The notes below the pieces were generated by a model, which did no database searches, had not been told where the DNA came from, and saw only the letters and a program-made list of their open reading frames with translations. Of a DNA stretch of 64,000 bases, positions 35,978 to 45,576 are shown piece by piece. Both the position numbers and the translations under genes were made by a program. How positions within the stretch are numbered: the first letter of the stretch is position 1; every line of letters starts with the position of its first letter. This DNA comes from JAUIET01 sp039111475 (GTDB lineage: Bacteria; Pseudomonadota; Gammaproteobacteria; Pseudomonadales; JAUIET01). The stretch lies in NCBI GenBank assembly GCA_039111475.1, contig JBCCIP010000010.1, positions 62,001-126,000 of the forward strand, read 5' to 3'.

Positions 35978-37456
35978 ATGAACAACACAACACCTTTGCC
36001 CATTAAATTGTCCACACAATGCGTGATAGGTGGCCGCAGCGTGGATGCGCAAAGTGCCGATACTTTCGACACCATCAACCCGGCTACCGGGGAAGTTCTG
36101 GCCAAAATCGCTCGTGGTGATTCTGCTGACGTAGATGCTGCGGTTGCAGCTGCCAGGCGCGCTTTCGACGAAGGTCCTTGGCCGCGTCTGGCTCCTGCCG
36201 AGCGCAAAGTTATTATGCAGCGATTTGCCACTTTGCTTGAAGCCAACCTGGACGAACTAGCGATGATGGAAGCGTTGGAAGCGGGTAAGCCGATTACCGA
36301 CTGCATGGAAATTGATTTGCCAGACACCATCAACACGCTGCGTTGGCATGCGGAGGCTGCAGACAAAATTTATGACCAGGTATCGCCGTCGTCACCGGGC
36401 GTGGTGTCCATGATAGTGCGCGAGCCTATTGGCGTGGTTGGTGTAATTCTCCCCTGGAATTTTCCGCTTATGATGGCGGCATGGAAACTTGGGCCCATTC
36501 TTGCCAGCGGCTGTTGTGCTGTATTGAAACCGGCTGAGCAAACGTCGCTGTCCACTATTCGACTCGCTGAGATCGCAACGGAAGCAGGTATTCCCGATGG
36601 CGTAGTTAATGTGGTGCCAGGCTTTGGCGAAACCGCGGGACGCGCTATTGGCCTGCACAATGATGTGGATTGCGTTGGCTTTACCGGTTCAACAGAGACC
36701 GGCCGACTGTTCTTGAAGTACTCCGCCGATTCAAATTTGAAGCGCGTATTGCTGGAGTGTGGCGGAAAAAACCCGCTGATTGTAATGGCAGACGCGGAAG
36801 ACCTGGACAGTGTGGCTGATCACGCCGCCAATTCCATCTTCTGGAACATGGGAGAGAATTGCTCGTCAAATTCTCGATTGCTCGTGCACTCATCATTGAA
36901 AGATGAATTGATAGAACGACTTTTGGAAAGAACCCACGATTGGACTGTGGGTGACCCACTGGAGGCTGCGACTCGAATAGGACCGCTCATTGAACAAGCG
37001 CACATGGACAAAGTGCTTGCTGCAATCAACACTGCGAAAGAGCAGGGGGCTACGTTGGTGTGCGGCGGCAACGCAGTTCGGGTAGACAGTGGTGGGTATT
37101 TTGTCGAGCCGACAATATTTGCTGATGTCACACCCGATATGGCATTAGCGCGCGAAGAGGTGTTTGGGCCAGTGTTGGCCATTCTCAGCTTCGACACACC
37201 GGAGCAGGCCATTGCTTTAGCGAATGACTCTGATTACGGGTTAGCCGCGTCAGTATTCACGGCTAATAATAAAACGGCACACAACGCAGCGCGCGCAATT
37301 CGTGCTGGAACCGTTGCGGTTAACTGCTACGGCGAAGGCGATGTGTCCACGCCTTTTGGGGGCTATAAACAGTCGGGGTTTGGTGGTCGCGACAAGTCAC
37401 TTGCTGCACATGATCAGTACTGCGAATTGAAAACAATCTGGATCGATTTGTCGTAA
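35978..37456 (+). CDS. NAD(P)-dependent aldehyde dehydrogenase
   Basis: 492 residues, the standard length. The catalytic Cys295 is in GENCSSNS, the general base Glu260 in LLECGGKNP, and the NAD-binding GFTGSTETG is intact. The sequence resembles gamma-glutamyl-gamma-aminobutyraldehyde/betaine-aldehyde-type dehydrogenases (PuuC/BetB-like), which oxidise amino-aldehydes. It lies 30 bases after the lyase and 4 bases before the FAD oxidase; a PuuC-PuuB-like adjacency supports an amine-derived aldehyde. Confidence 0.93.
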   Translation: MNNTTPLPIKLSTQCVIGGRSVDAQSADTFDTINPATGEVLAKIARGDSADVDAAVAAARRAFDEGPWPRLAPAERKVIMQRFATLLEANLDELAMMEALEAGKPITDCMEIDLPDTINTLRWHAEAADKIYDQVSPSSPGVVSMIVREPIGVVGVILPWNFPLMMAAWKLGPILASGCCAVLKPAEQTSLSTIRLAEIATEAGIPDGVVNVVPGFGETAGRAIGLHNDVDCVGFTGSTETGRLFLKYSADSNLKRVLLECGGKNPLIVMADAEDLDSVADHAANSIFWNMGENCSSNSRLLVHSSLKDELIERLLERTHDWTVGDPLEAATRIGPLIEQAHMDKVLAAINTAKEQGATLVCGGNAVRVDSGGYFVEPTIFADVTPDMALAREEVFGPVLAILSFDTPEQAIALANDSDYGLAASVFTANNKTAHNAARAIRAGTVAVNCYGEGDVSTPFGGYKQSGFGGRDKSLAAHDQYCELKTIWIDLS

Positions 37457-37460
37457 CACG

Positions 37461-38777
37461 ATGAAACTGTCGATACTTCCGCATAACGATAACAATAACG
37501 GTTGGCTGCGAATTCTGCCCGAGCTACCCTTGGCCAATGTGTTACGAGGCGAGCATTCTTTTGACGTAGCTATTGTCGGAGCAGGGTTTACTGGCTTGGC
37601 CGCCGCTCGCAGGCTGGGCGAGTTATGTCCAGATGAGCGCATCGCCCTGATTGACGCTGGAAGAATTGGCAACAACGCCGCCGGTCGATGTTCGGGGTTT
37701 GCTATTGATCAGGCACACAATATTCGCGCGAAAAGCTTTGCTGATGAGCTGGCGAACGAACGATTTCAGCTGCAACTCAATAGGCACGGTCAACAAGCGT
37801 TGCGTGATGCTGTTGAGCAACACGCCATTGATTGTGATTGGCAAGAAGCGGGCAAGATTCACGGCGCTGGTACTGTGAAAGGTCAGCAGCTGCTGCGTGA
37901 TTTAAGCAAGAACATTGAAGCGCTGGGAAATTCCTGTGAGTTTTATGATGCCGAGAAAATGCAGAGTGTCACTGGCCTGAGATTTTATCGTGAGGGCTTG
38001 TATACGCCTGGTACACAGCAAATGCAACCAGCCGCGCTGGTGCGAGGCTTGGCAAAGACCTTACCTGAAAACGTTGCCGTGTATGAAGATAGCTTGATTA
38101 CCGATGTGGAATACGGTGATTCACATCGCTTGATCAGTTCAGATGGTGAATTGCAGGCGAACACTCTGGTGCTGGCAAATAACAGTTTTGCAGCGGCGTT
38201 TGGCTTTTATGAAAAACATCTGATACCGCTGCCCACGTTTGCCAGCATGACGCGTGAACTAACAGCTTCTGAATTAGATACTTTGGGTGGTGAACAAAGC
38301 TGGGGCATTGTGCCGGCGCACCCTTTCGGGTCAACGGTGAGAAGGTTAAACAGCAATCGCTTATTGGTTCGCAATATCTACGCCTACTCGCATAAGCACA
38401 ACCCCACCGAGTCGCAGCGGCAGTGGGCCAGAGGAAAACACATTAAGTCATTCAAAGATCGTTTTCCCATGTTGGATAAGGTGGAGTTTGAATACAGTTG
38501 GGGCGGTACATTGTGTTTGTCCGATAACGGTAAGCCGGTCTTTGGTGAAGTAGCACCCAGAGTTTTTGCCTCACTCTGCCACCAGGGTGTTGGTATTGCC
38601 AGAGGCACCAGTTGTGGAAAGCTCATTGCCGAAGAAGTGGCAGGCGAAGAGTCTGATCTTCTGAGTGCAATGCGTGCAGAGGGCAGACCGAACAAGAGTT
38701 TTCCTAGCTGGATGATGCGCATAGGTGCGCCGCTGAATCTTGCCAATCGACGCCGAATGGCCGGCGGGGAGTTGTAG
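37461..38777 (+). CDS. FAD-dependent amine oxidoreductase (DAO family, PuuB-like)
   Basis: 438 residues. The N-terminal FAD motif is VAIVGAGFTGLAAARRL, and GRCSGF follows at the position of the glycine-rich second motif. The C-terminal region contains YSWGGTLCLSDNGKPVFG and GVGIARGTSCGK, matching the gamma-glutamylputrescine-oxidase-like branch. These enzymes oxidise a C-N bond, releasing an aldehyde that the neighbouring dehydrogenase could oxidise. N-demethylation is another chemistry known in the superfamily. It is tightly packed with both neighbours. Confidence 0.88.
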   Translation: MKLSILPHNDNNNGWLRILPELPLANVLRGEHSFDVAIVGAGFTGLAAARRLGELCPDERIALIDAGRIGNNAAGRCSGFAIDQAHNIRAKSFADELANERFQLQLNRHGQQALRDAVEQHAIDCDWQEAGKIHGAGTVKGQQLLRDLSKNIEALGNSCEFYDAEKMQSVTGLRFYREGLYTPGTQQMQPAALVRGLAKTLPENVAVYEDSLITDVEYGDSHRLISSDGELQANTLVLANNSFAAAFGFYEKHLIPLPTFASMTRELTASELDTLGGEQSWGIVPAHPFGSTVRRLNSNRLLVRNIYAYSHKHNPTESQRQWARGKHIKSFKDRFPMLDKVEFEYSWGGTLCLSDNGKPVFGEVAPRVFASLCHQGVGIARGTSCGKLIAEEVAGEESDLLSAMRAEGRPNKSFPSWMMRIGAPLNLANRRRMAGGEL

Positions 38778-38778
38778 C

Positions 38779-39546
38779 ATGGCAACGTTGGCATTGTCTG
38801 ATAAAACGGTAGTAATCACCGGTGCAACGTCCGGTATTGGCGCTGCAACCGCACGCGTGATGGCAGCTCAAGGCGCGCGTTTGCTGCTACTTGGTCGAAA
38901 TGCAGAGCGCGCTAAGCGTGTGCAAAAAACCGTTGTTGACGAGGGTGGTGTTGCGGAAACCTTCATTGGAGATGTGAGCGAATCAACGACTGCGGAGGCA
39001 GCGGTTAAGCAAGCGCTGCAGAGTTTTGGCCATCTAAATGCGTTGGTAAACGCAGCCGGTGTCATTTATCGAGGCAATGCCGTACAGACCAGCGACCAGC
39101 AATGGCGCGACAGTATGTCTGCCAATGTGGATGGCAGTTTTTTCATGTCTCGTGCTGCGGTGAGCGCAATGAAGCATGGCGGCAGTATCGTCAATATTGC
39201 CTCTACCTGCGGCTTGGTCGGGGCCAAAGATCTTACCGCGTACTGCGTCAGCAAGGGAGCGATTGTGCAACTCACGCGCGCAATGGCGCTGGATCACGCT
39301 GATGAAAACATTCGAGTGAACTCAGTTTGCCCGGGGGCAATTGACACGCCCATGTTGGTATCAGGTCACGAGCGCAGCGGTGCTTCCGCCGAGCAAGTAC
39401 TAGCAAACAATTTAGCGGAGATTCCTCAGGGGCGCATACCTGGCCCGGAAGAGGTTGCCGAATTGATTGCGTTTCTCTGCAGTGATGTCAGTTCTCATAT
39501 TACCGGCACCAACATACCGATTGATGGCGGGTACACAGCGCAATGA
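38779..39546 (+). CDS. SDR-family oxidoreductase
   Basis: 255 residues from the ATG at 38779, 1 base after the previous stop, with GGGGAG seven bases upstream. TGATSGIG, NAAG, the catalytic YCVSK and the closing GTNIPIDGGYTA are classical SDR features. Its stop overlaps the start of the second SDR gene (ATGA). It is probably an NAD-dependent alcohol dehydrogenase or ketoreductase in the same pathway. Confidence 0.92.
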   Translation: MATLALSDKTVVITGATSGIGAATARVMAAQGARLLLLGRNAERAKRVQKTVVDEGGVAETFIGDVSESTTAEAAVKQALQSFGHLNALVNAAGVIYRGNAVQTSDQQWRDSMSANVDGSFFMSRAAVSAMKHGGSIVNIASTCGLVGAKDLTAYCVSKGAIVQLTRAMALDHADENIRVNSVCPGAIDTPMLVSGHERSGASAEQVLANNLAEIPQGRIPGPEEVAELIAFLCSDVSSHITGTNIPIDGGYTAQ

Positions 39547-40343
39547 GCACGTCTTTACGCAATAAGGTTGCCGTTGTAACCGGTGGTTCACAGGGCATAG
39601 GACGCGGAATTTCTGAGCGTTTAGTGGCTGCGGGGGCCCACGTTGTTGTTGCCGACTTGAAAAAAGCTGATGACTTTCAGCAATGGCGGAATGCGAGCGA
39701 CGATCAGGTGAGCTATCTGAAGACCGACGTCACCTCTGGCGAATCGGTACAGTCATTGGCTGAGCAAATCGAGGCGCAGCAAGGGCGCGTGGATGTACTG
39801 GTGAACAATGCAGGCATCATGTTTGAGAAAAGTCTCGAAGAGCAAACAGAAGCCGACTGGGACTTAATGATGGCCATCAACGTTAAAGGCCCTATGTTGA
39901 TGAGCAAATTTTTGTTGCCGCTGCTGCGCTATGGCGCAGCGAAAAACGGTAGTGCAGCTGTAGTAAATATAGGGTCTATTGAAGGGTTTGCAGTTAACCC
40001 CAAGCACACGGCTTACAGCGCGTCCAAAGGCGCGGTACACGGGTTTACAGCGGCACTTGCAGTGGATCTCGGCTTGGACAAAATCCGCGTTAACGCGATA
40101 GCGCCTGGTTGGATCGATACCGACTTAAATCGAGCCTATGTCGAATCGGTTGGCGATGTTGAGCTGGCCAAACAAGAGTTGGCGAAATTACACCCTATGG
40201 GTTCTATTGGCGAACCCTCAGATGTTGGCGATGTTGTTGTATGGCTTGCCAGCGATGAATCGCGTTTCGTGAATGGGCAGGTCATTACTGTTGATGGCGC
40301 GCGCACCAGGAAACTGTCCTTACCTCCTATTTTTCAAACTTAA
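39543..40343 (+). CDS. SDR-family oxidoreductase
   Basis: 266 residues with TGGSQGIG, NNAGIMF, the catalytic YSASK and the end segment NGQVITVDGARTRK. It is translationally coupled to the preceding SDR by a 4-base overlap. The two are clearly different proteins rather than a recent duplication, suggesting two oxidation steps. Twenty-five bases separate it from the MttB-family gene. Confidence 0.92.
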   Translation: MSTSLRNKVAVVTGGSQGIGRGISERLVAAGAHVVVADLKKADDFQQWRNASDDQVSYLKTDVTSGESVQSLAEQIEAQQGRVDVLVNNAGIMFEKSLEEQTEADWDLMMAINVKGPMLMSKFLLPLLRYGAAKNGSAAVVNIGSIEGFAVNPKHTAYSASKGAVHGFTAALAVDLGLDKIRVNAIAPGWIDTDLNRAYVESVGDVELAKQELAKLHPMGSIGEPSDVGDVVVWLASDESRFVNGQVITVDGARTRKLSLPPIFQT

Positions 40344-40368
40344 CCTTCCAACCTAAAAGGCATCCACT

Positions 40369-41913
40369 ATGAGTGAAGCGGCGATATCCGGTAGCTCCCA
40401 GGGCAGAAGAGGTCGCTCGGCACGTCGCAACGCGCGTCTGGCAACCAGTTTTGATTCACTCCCTGCGTTGGAGAGAGGGCTGCCGTATCTGGATTTGATG
40501 ACACCTGCCCAACTCGAGAAAATGCACGATGCGACCATGCGCATACTTGAGAATAAGGGAATAGAGTTTCGAGACGACGAATCGGCCGAGCTTTGGAGAG
40601 CAGCAGGAGCAACAGTCAACGGCCATCATATTCGCATTCCCCGTGAATTGCTGATGCAGTTAATCAGTACGGTTCCTAGCAGCTACACCATGCACGCTCG
40701 TAACCCGGAGCGTACCGTGAAGTTAGGCGACGGTCATACCTGCTTCGTGCCGGCGTATGGTTCGCCCATGATCATAGACATGGACGGAAAACGCCGAAAC
40801 GCCACGCTGGAAGACTTCAACAATTTTGCGAAGCTTGCTTATATGGCACCTGCCATGCACATGACGGGCGGAGTATTGGTAGAGCCCATGGATGTGCCGG
40901 TACCCAAACGTCATTTGCACATGATGTACAGTTTGTTGAAGTATTCTGACAAGCCGTTTATGGGCATGGTGCTCGGTCGCGACAAAGCCATCGACAGTAT
41001 GGAAATGGTTAAGCTTGTATTCGGTGAAGAGTTCCTTGAAACACATACGGTAATGACATCACTGGCTAATGGCAATTCGCCGCTAGTGTGGGACGAAACC
41101 ATGCTGGATGCCGCGAAAGTCTATGCACGCCACAATCAGGCGATGTTGTTTTCACCGTTCGCGTTGTGCGGCGCAAGCACGCCTGCCAGTGTTGTTGGCA
41201 CCATGGCGCAGATAAGTGCTGAGGCCTTGGCTGGCGTGGCATTTTCGCAGCTGTGCAGAAAGGGCGCACCGGCTGTTTACGGACAATGGTTGGCAACAGT
41301 GTCAATGCAAAGTGGGGCACCCATGGCCGGCACACCCGAAATTTGCCACATTAACATGTTAATGGGGCAGTTGGCCCGGTTTTACAAACTGCCCATGCGC
41401 TGCAGCGGTATGTGCACCAGTTCTAAAGTGGTAGATACACAGGCTGGCTATGAAGCTGGTAGGAATATGTACGGTGTTTTGATGTCGGGGGCGAACTTTG
41501 TTTTGTCTACCGCAGGTTATATGGAGGGGGCCATGGCACAGAGCTACGCCAAATACGCGATTGACATCGAGCAGATGGAGTTGTTTTATCGCCTGGGGAA
41601 AGGCCCAGATTTCGACGGGCTTGGTGGTGCGTTAGACGCCATTGATGACGTAGAAATTGGGCATCACTATTTGGGCAGTGCGCACACGCTTGAGAATTTC
41701 CAAACCGCATTTTCCATGCCGAATTTGATGGACCACAACAGTTACGAGCAGTGGGCGGCCGAAGGGGGTAAAGACGCGAACCAGCGCGGCATAGAGAAGA
41801 TCAAAAAGATGCTTGGCGATTATCAAGAACCTGCGCTTGATTCGGCTGTTGATGACGCCTTATTGGAATTTATTGCAAGGCGTGAAGCTGAGATTGGCGA
41901 TCGAACGCTCTAG
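40369..41913 (+). CDS. MttB-family (trimethylamine methyltransferase-like) protein, non-pyrrolysine
   Basis: 514 residues, the usual length of the MttB superfamily. The frame is not interrupted by UAG, so this is the non-pyrrolysine branch, whose studied members (for example MtgB for glycine betaine and MtpB for proline betaine) move a methyl group from quaternary amines to a corrinoid protein. No corrinoid protein, corrinoid:folate methyltransferase or RamA-type activator lies in the window, so the methyl acceptor would be encoded elsewhere or the chemistry differs. The N-terminus has an Arg-rich stretch (GRRGRSARRNARL). It ends the operon and overlaps the convergent DHH gene by 4 bases. Confidence 0.87.
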   Translation: MSEAAISGSSQGRRGRSARRNARLATSFDSLPALERGLPYLDLMTPAQLEKMHDATMRILENKGIEFRDDESAELWRAAGATVNGHHIRIPRELLMQLISTVPSSYTMHARNPERTVKLGDGHTCFVPAYGSPMIIDMDGKRRNATLEDFNNFAKLAYMAPAMHMTGGVLVEPMDVPVPKRHLHMMYSLLKYSDKPFMGMVLGRDKAIDSMEMVKLVFGEEFLETHTVMTSLANGNSPLVWDETMLDAAKVYARHNQAMLFSPFALCGASTPASVVGTMAQISAEALAGVAFSQLCRKGAPAVYGQWLATVSMQSGAPMAGTPEICHINMLMGQLARFYKLPMRCSGMCTSSKVVDTQAGYEAGRNMYGVLMSGANFVLSTAGYMEGAMAQSYAKYAIDIEQMELFYRLGKGPDFDGLGGALDAIDDVEIGHHYLGSAHTLENFQTAFSMPNLMDHNSYEQWAAEGGKDANQRGIEKIKKMLGDYQEPALDSAVDDALLEFIARREAEIGDRTL

Positions 41914-42863
41914 TAAGCCTCAGTAAACGCTTTGATAAACGTATCGAGCTCATCGCGCGGCAGTTCGTTAATTCCTGCCGCCGCAGTACGACCACCACCC
42001 GTAGGAAATTGCATGCATAGCTCCGCAGCGCCCTGTCTGTTGCTTAGCGGCGCGCGAACGCTGACCAGATAATTGCCGTTGTCTTTCTCTGTAACAACCG
42101 CATGTGCGCGATTGGGATTTTCGATTGCCAGGTCGTTACCGTACACGCCGCGCACTCTTAACGCCCATGCTGCATTGGGCAGTTGAAATACGGCGGTGGC
42201 TTCCTCACAGTGTATGGGCTTAAGCTCCGCTGCTTTAGCCATATCTTCTGCATAGCCAATACTGAGCTTCTGATAATCCGGTGAGCTGGCGATAAACTCC
42301 AGGGCGCTGTCTGCCTCGAACAGAGTTTGGTAAAGATCTTTGGGGTTAAAATGCAGATCGTCGATGGATGAACCATAACCGTTGTAGTTAACGTAAATGC
42401 CAAGCGTCTCCAGAGATTCAAGGTCAACGTCAGACAGGTTCAAAGGTTGAGCTAGCTTTCGAGCGGTTTTTTTGAAGTTATCACCAAATGCACCCACCAC
42501 AGCCCAGTCTGAAAATTGACCTTTCAAATGACCATTGATCAATACGGCAGTGCACACCTCTGCACCTTCATTGATGATTGCGTGAAGGTTTGCATGCTCA
42601 GGAATATCGCCGGCGAAATGATGATCTACATAAAACACAGATGCACCGTGTTCCAGAACACGCTGCAAGTCCTCTTTGTTTTTGTCCATCGAAACATCCA
42701 GCACAGTGATCTGATCCCCAGACGTGGCGTCTACTTTCGCTAACAGATTGATATCACGTTTTACACCTGAGACAAGAACCGACTCTCTCGGCTCCGCTTT
42801 TCGCAACTGGATTAACGCGCAAATACCATCGGCATCTCCGTTGAATACATCGTAATTTGGCAT
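41910..42863 (-). CDS. DHH-family phosphoesterase
   Basis: 317 residues. Metal-binding NGDADGICAL near the N-terminus, VLDVS, the diagnostic VDHH, and the C-terminal DHHA1-type GGGRTAAAG are all present. Related enzymes cleave phosphodiesters in small nucleotides or single-stranded nucleic acid (NrnA, RecJ). The specificity is unknown. An 8-bp inverted repeat (CATGGGGT at 42861-42868 and ACCCCATG at 42891-42898) would fold over its own start codon in the mRNA. Confidence 0.88.
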   Translation of the reverse strand: MPNYDVFNGDADGICALIQLRKAEPRESVLVSGVKRDINLLAKVDATSGDQITVLDVSMDKNKEDLQRVLEHGASVFYVDHHFAGDIPEHANLHAIINEGAEVCTAVLINGHLKGQFSDWAVVGAFGDNFKKTARKLAQPLNLSDVDLESLETLGIYVNYNGYGSSIDDLHFNPKDLYQTLFEADSALEFIASSPDYQKLSIGYAEDMAKAAELKPIHCEEATAVFQLPNAAWALRVRGVYGNDLAIENPNRAHAVVTEKDNGNYLVSVRAPLSNRQGAAELCMQFPTGGGRTAAAGINELPRDELDTFIKAFTEAY

Positions 42864-42981
42864 GGGGTGATCTGACGGTGCTAGATGTTTACCCCATGGT
42901 ATTGGTAGCTGTTGCTAAAGGGAACAAAAACTGTGTAAAAGTAGATTCTGCTGGTTTATCGTCTATTCAGCTGCGTAAGTT

Positions 42982-43389
42982 TCATTCGGCAACGTGCAAA
43001 CTCACGCTGGTTGCACCGCCCATGCGTGCATAATCCAGCACGGGTACAAAAACAGAGGTTGGCGTTGTTTGCTCTGTACTGACCACAACAGACCGCGCTG
43101 GGTCCTGAGCGAGTAGTTGCTCTACATTGGAGCGCACAGACAACTTATCGATGCGTCTTTTCGCCAACCAAATTTCGCCACTTGCCGTGATGTTGAGCAC
43201 AATCGGTACAGCGTCAGTGCTACTGGCAGGGCCATATTCCGGGCGTTGCACGTCCAGGCCCTTTTCCATCACGAATGTTGCGGTCACCACAAAGAAGATC
43301 AGCATGATAAACACCACATCCAGCATGGGAGTGAGTTCAATATCATCGCCGTCATCAACGAGACGTTTTGAGGCAATTCGACTGCTCAT
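42982..43389 (-). CDS. ExbD/TolR-family biopolymer transport protein
   Basis: 135 residues. There is a single N-terminal membrane helix with the conserved proton-pathway Asp24 in LTPMLDVVFIMLIFF, then a periplasmic domain. ExbD works with ExbB to energise TonB, but no exbB lies in this window. It is the last gene of the BlaI-controlled operon, 4 bases after the TonB gene. It may borrow ExbB from another locus. Confidence 0.92.
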   Translation of the reverse strand: MSSRIASKRLVDDGDDIELTPMLDVVFIMLIFFVVTATFVMEKGLDVQRPEYGPASSTDAVPIVLNITASGEIWLAKRRIDKLSVRSNVEQLLAQDPARSVVVSTEQTTPTSVFVPVLDYARMGGATSVSLHVAE

Positions 43390-43393
43390 AGAT

Positions 43394-44017
43394 TCACTCC
43401 GCTATCTGAAATCGAACACGTGTGGTTACGCCGGCTTTACGAACGGCTTCGCCATTATCAGCAATTTGTGGTCGGTACTTCCATTTTTGTACAGCGCGCA
43501 CTGCGGCGCGGTCAAAAACATTGGCAGGCTCTGCGCCGATTACGCGCACATCTTCGGTAGCACCTGTTACGTCAATGGTGAACATCACGTCAACGTAACC
43601 GCTAAGGCCTCTTCGTATCGCGATTCCAGGGTAAATAGGTTGTGAGCGAAGGTAAGGGATGGGTTCGCCAGGGGGGAGGGCCGTCAATGTTGGCCCAGCA
43701 GCAGTGGGGTCAACGGGCGGAATGAGAATTGCTTCGGCAGTAGGGCCAACGGCGAATTCCCTTGGTGCTGGTGGCGCAGTGGGTGGTGCTGCAACTGGCT
43801 CTGGCGGTAGCACCTCATCAATTTGAGTTTCTATCACTGTATCATCCGTCATTACAACGGTCGGCATAGGTCGGACATCTCGCGGTACGTACTGATAATC
43901 ATGCCGAATCAGCAGCAACATGAATAAAAGCAGCGCAAACGTCGCCATGGCTGCAAACATGGCCGATGAAGCCGTGCGGTAAATATGATCAGTACTTAAC
44001 AATCTAGAGGTGGTCAT
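43394..44017 (-). CDS. TonB-family energy transducer
   Basis: 207 residues. A membrane helix (MFAAMATFALLLFMLLLI), a Pro-rich linker (PPEPVAAPPTAPPAP) and a C-terminal TonB domain (IYPGIAIRRGLSGYVDVMF through WKYRP) appear in that order. It overlaps the upstream M56 peptidase gene by 14 bases and is followed by exbD. It should couple proton motive force to outer-membrane receptors or signal across the periplasm together with the other TonB-domain protein. Confidence 0.9.
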   Translation of the reverse strand: MTTSRLLSTDHIYRTASSAMFAAMATFALLLFMLLLIRHDYQYVPRDVRPMPTVVMTDDTVIETQIDEVLPPEPVAAPPTAPPAPREFAVGPTAEAILIPPVDPTAAGPTLTALPPGEPIPYLRSQPIYPGIAIRRGLSGYVDVMFTIDVTGATEDVRVIGAEPANVFDRAAVRAVQKWKYRPQIADNGEAVRKAGVTTRVRFQIAE

Positions 44018-45563
44018 AGCGAACTCCTTGGGCGATTAGAACTTCTGATGAATTATGTTCAGGATTTTCTTCGGGTGTTGCATTTTGATCGGTATCAGTA
44101 AGGCGAAACACATAGCGATTCTCCACGTCTTGCACCTTCACCGCCGTGCCGTTTACCTGGTGCGGCGCATATCGTGATTTCCGGATGGCGTTTAGTGCGG
44201 CGCGATCAAATATTCGGCCTGGTTTAGAGTGAACCACTCTGGCGTTGGCTACGGTTCCATCAGTCTGTATGTCGAATAACACATCGACAAAACCCTCAAT
44301 GTTGCGGCTTATCGCTCTTAATGGATAAATGGGCATTACAGTAACCGTGGGCATAAAGCCACTGCGACTAATAGTGGGTGTGGTAGCTGCCGTTAGCTGG
44401 CCAGCTAAAATGGCAGGCTCCGGGCCCTGTACTACAACCCTATGCGCAACCGGGCGGGCTGCGGGCTCTGGTAGCCACTGCATGCTTCGCGCAGGCGGGT
44501 GCGGGAAAGGTCTACTGGGCTCGCCAATTGCTGGCATAGGTGGGAGTTCGTAAATCACAGGCATATACGGCGATGCGCTCAGACCCATGTTGTCTGGCAA
44601 TCCTTTTAACTCTGTAGGCTGAACAATTGGCACGGCTCGCAGCACAGTAAAAGGAAGCAGCAATAAAAGAAAAAAGACCACGCTTTCAGTGAGACCGAAG
44701 CCGTCGTAATAATGTCTTGGTGTTCTTTGTGTTAAGGCGTGAACTCGGTCGGCAAGGCCAGGTCCAAGCATTGCTGCCCAGAGAGGCATTTTGGTTTTGT
44801 GTTCTATTTTGCCCTGTTGTCTGGCGTAGCCTAGCAATACGCCTGCGTAACTCGGTGCCTGTGTACCCGCTAACACCACTTCATCGTCTGCTGCAATTTC
44901 TGCCTGGTTGCGAAGACCGCGTGCACAAGCATGGACAAGTGGGTTGAACCAGAAAAATGCAACAATCAGTCTAGTGATTAACTGGATGACCCAGTCGTGC
45001 CGACGAATATGTGCCAATTCGTGCTGCAACGCAGCGTTGATAACGTCGCTCGATTGCGTGAGGAATTCACGCGGTAAAATAACTTTCGCTGATAATGCCC
45101 CGATTGTTATTGGACAGCGCAGGTCGTTCAGCAGCCAAAAACTTATTTTCTGATTGCCTGCAGAAAGCTGTCGCTGAACTGCAAGCGGCAACGCCGCAAC
45201 GTTGAATTCAGTGGCATATTTTAACTGACGCCGTAATGCAGCGTAGTCCAGCAAAATCCTTAGCAGACCAACCAAAACTCCAACGACATAAATACTGCCT
45301 ATAACTAGCGCCATATTCGAAGTGACTGGTAACCAACGAGCGGCCGGATCCGGTACCAGTTCTGAAGTAGTCGGCAGTACCTGAAGCGCTAACTTCGGTG
45401 CCATTTCAAGCATGGGCAGTATTAACAGCACTAGCAGCGCAGCGGCCAGCTTGTTGTGCTTAACAGCAGCGGTGTTGCGCGTGGACCGTTGAACAAACAA
45501 CAATACCAAGGCCAGAAGCACCGAGCCTTTTACTATTGTATTTAATGCGATATCAAACAGCAT
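44004..45563 (-). CDS. BlaR1/MecR1-like M56 membrane metallopeptidase fused to a TonB C-terminal domain
   Basis: 519 residues. Three N-terminal membrane helices lie within residues 1-110, then the zinc-peptidase motif HELAHIRRHD at 181-190 with a further acidic ligand in AEIAADDE (about 221-228), and a fourth helix near 291-312. The C-terminal about 100 residues are a TonB domain (YPLRAISRNIEGFVDVLF ... RKSRYAP), not the penicillin-binding sensor of BlaR1. The expected role is inner-membrane sensing followed by proteolysis of the BlaI repressor encoded just upstream; the ligand is unknown and unlikely to be a beta-lactam. Confidence 0.88.
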   Translation of the reverse strand: MLFDIALNTIVKGSVLLALVLLFVQRSTRNTAAVKHNKLAAALLVLLILPMLEMAPKLALQVLPTTSELVPDPAARWLPVTSNMALVIGSIYVVGVLVGLLRILLDYAALRRQLKYATEFNVAALPLAVQRQLSAGNQKISFWLLNDLRCPITIGALSAKVILPREFLTQSSDVINAALQHELAHIRRHDWVIQLITRLIVAFFWFNPLVHACARGLRNQAEIAADDEVVLAGTQAPSYAGVLLGYARQQGKIEHKTKMPLWAAMLGPGLADRVHALTQRTPRHYYDGFGLTESVVFFLLLLLPFTVLRAVPIVQPTELKGLPDNMGLSASPYMPVIYELPPMPAIGEPSRPFPHPPARSMQWLPEPAARPVAHRVVVQGPEPAILAGQLTAATTPTISRSGFMPTVTVMPIYPLRAISRNIEGFVDVLFDIQTDGTVANARVVHSKPGRIFDRAALNAIRKSRYAPHQVNGTAVKVQDVENRYVFRLTDTDQNATPEENPEHNSSEVLIAQGVRYDHL

Positions 45564-45576
45564 ATGCGTCTCAATC

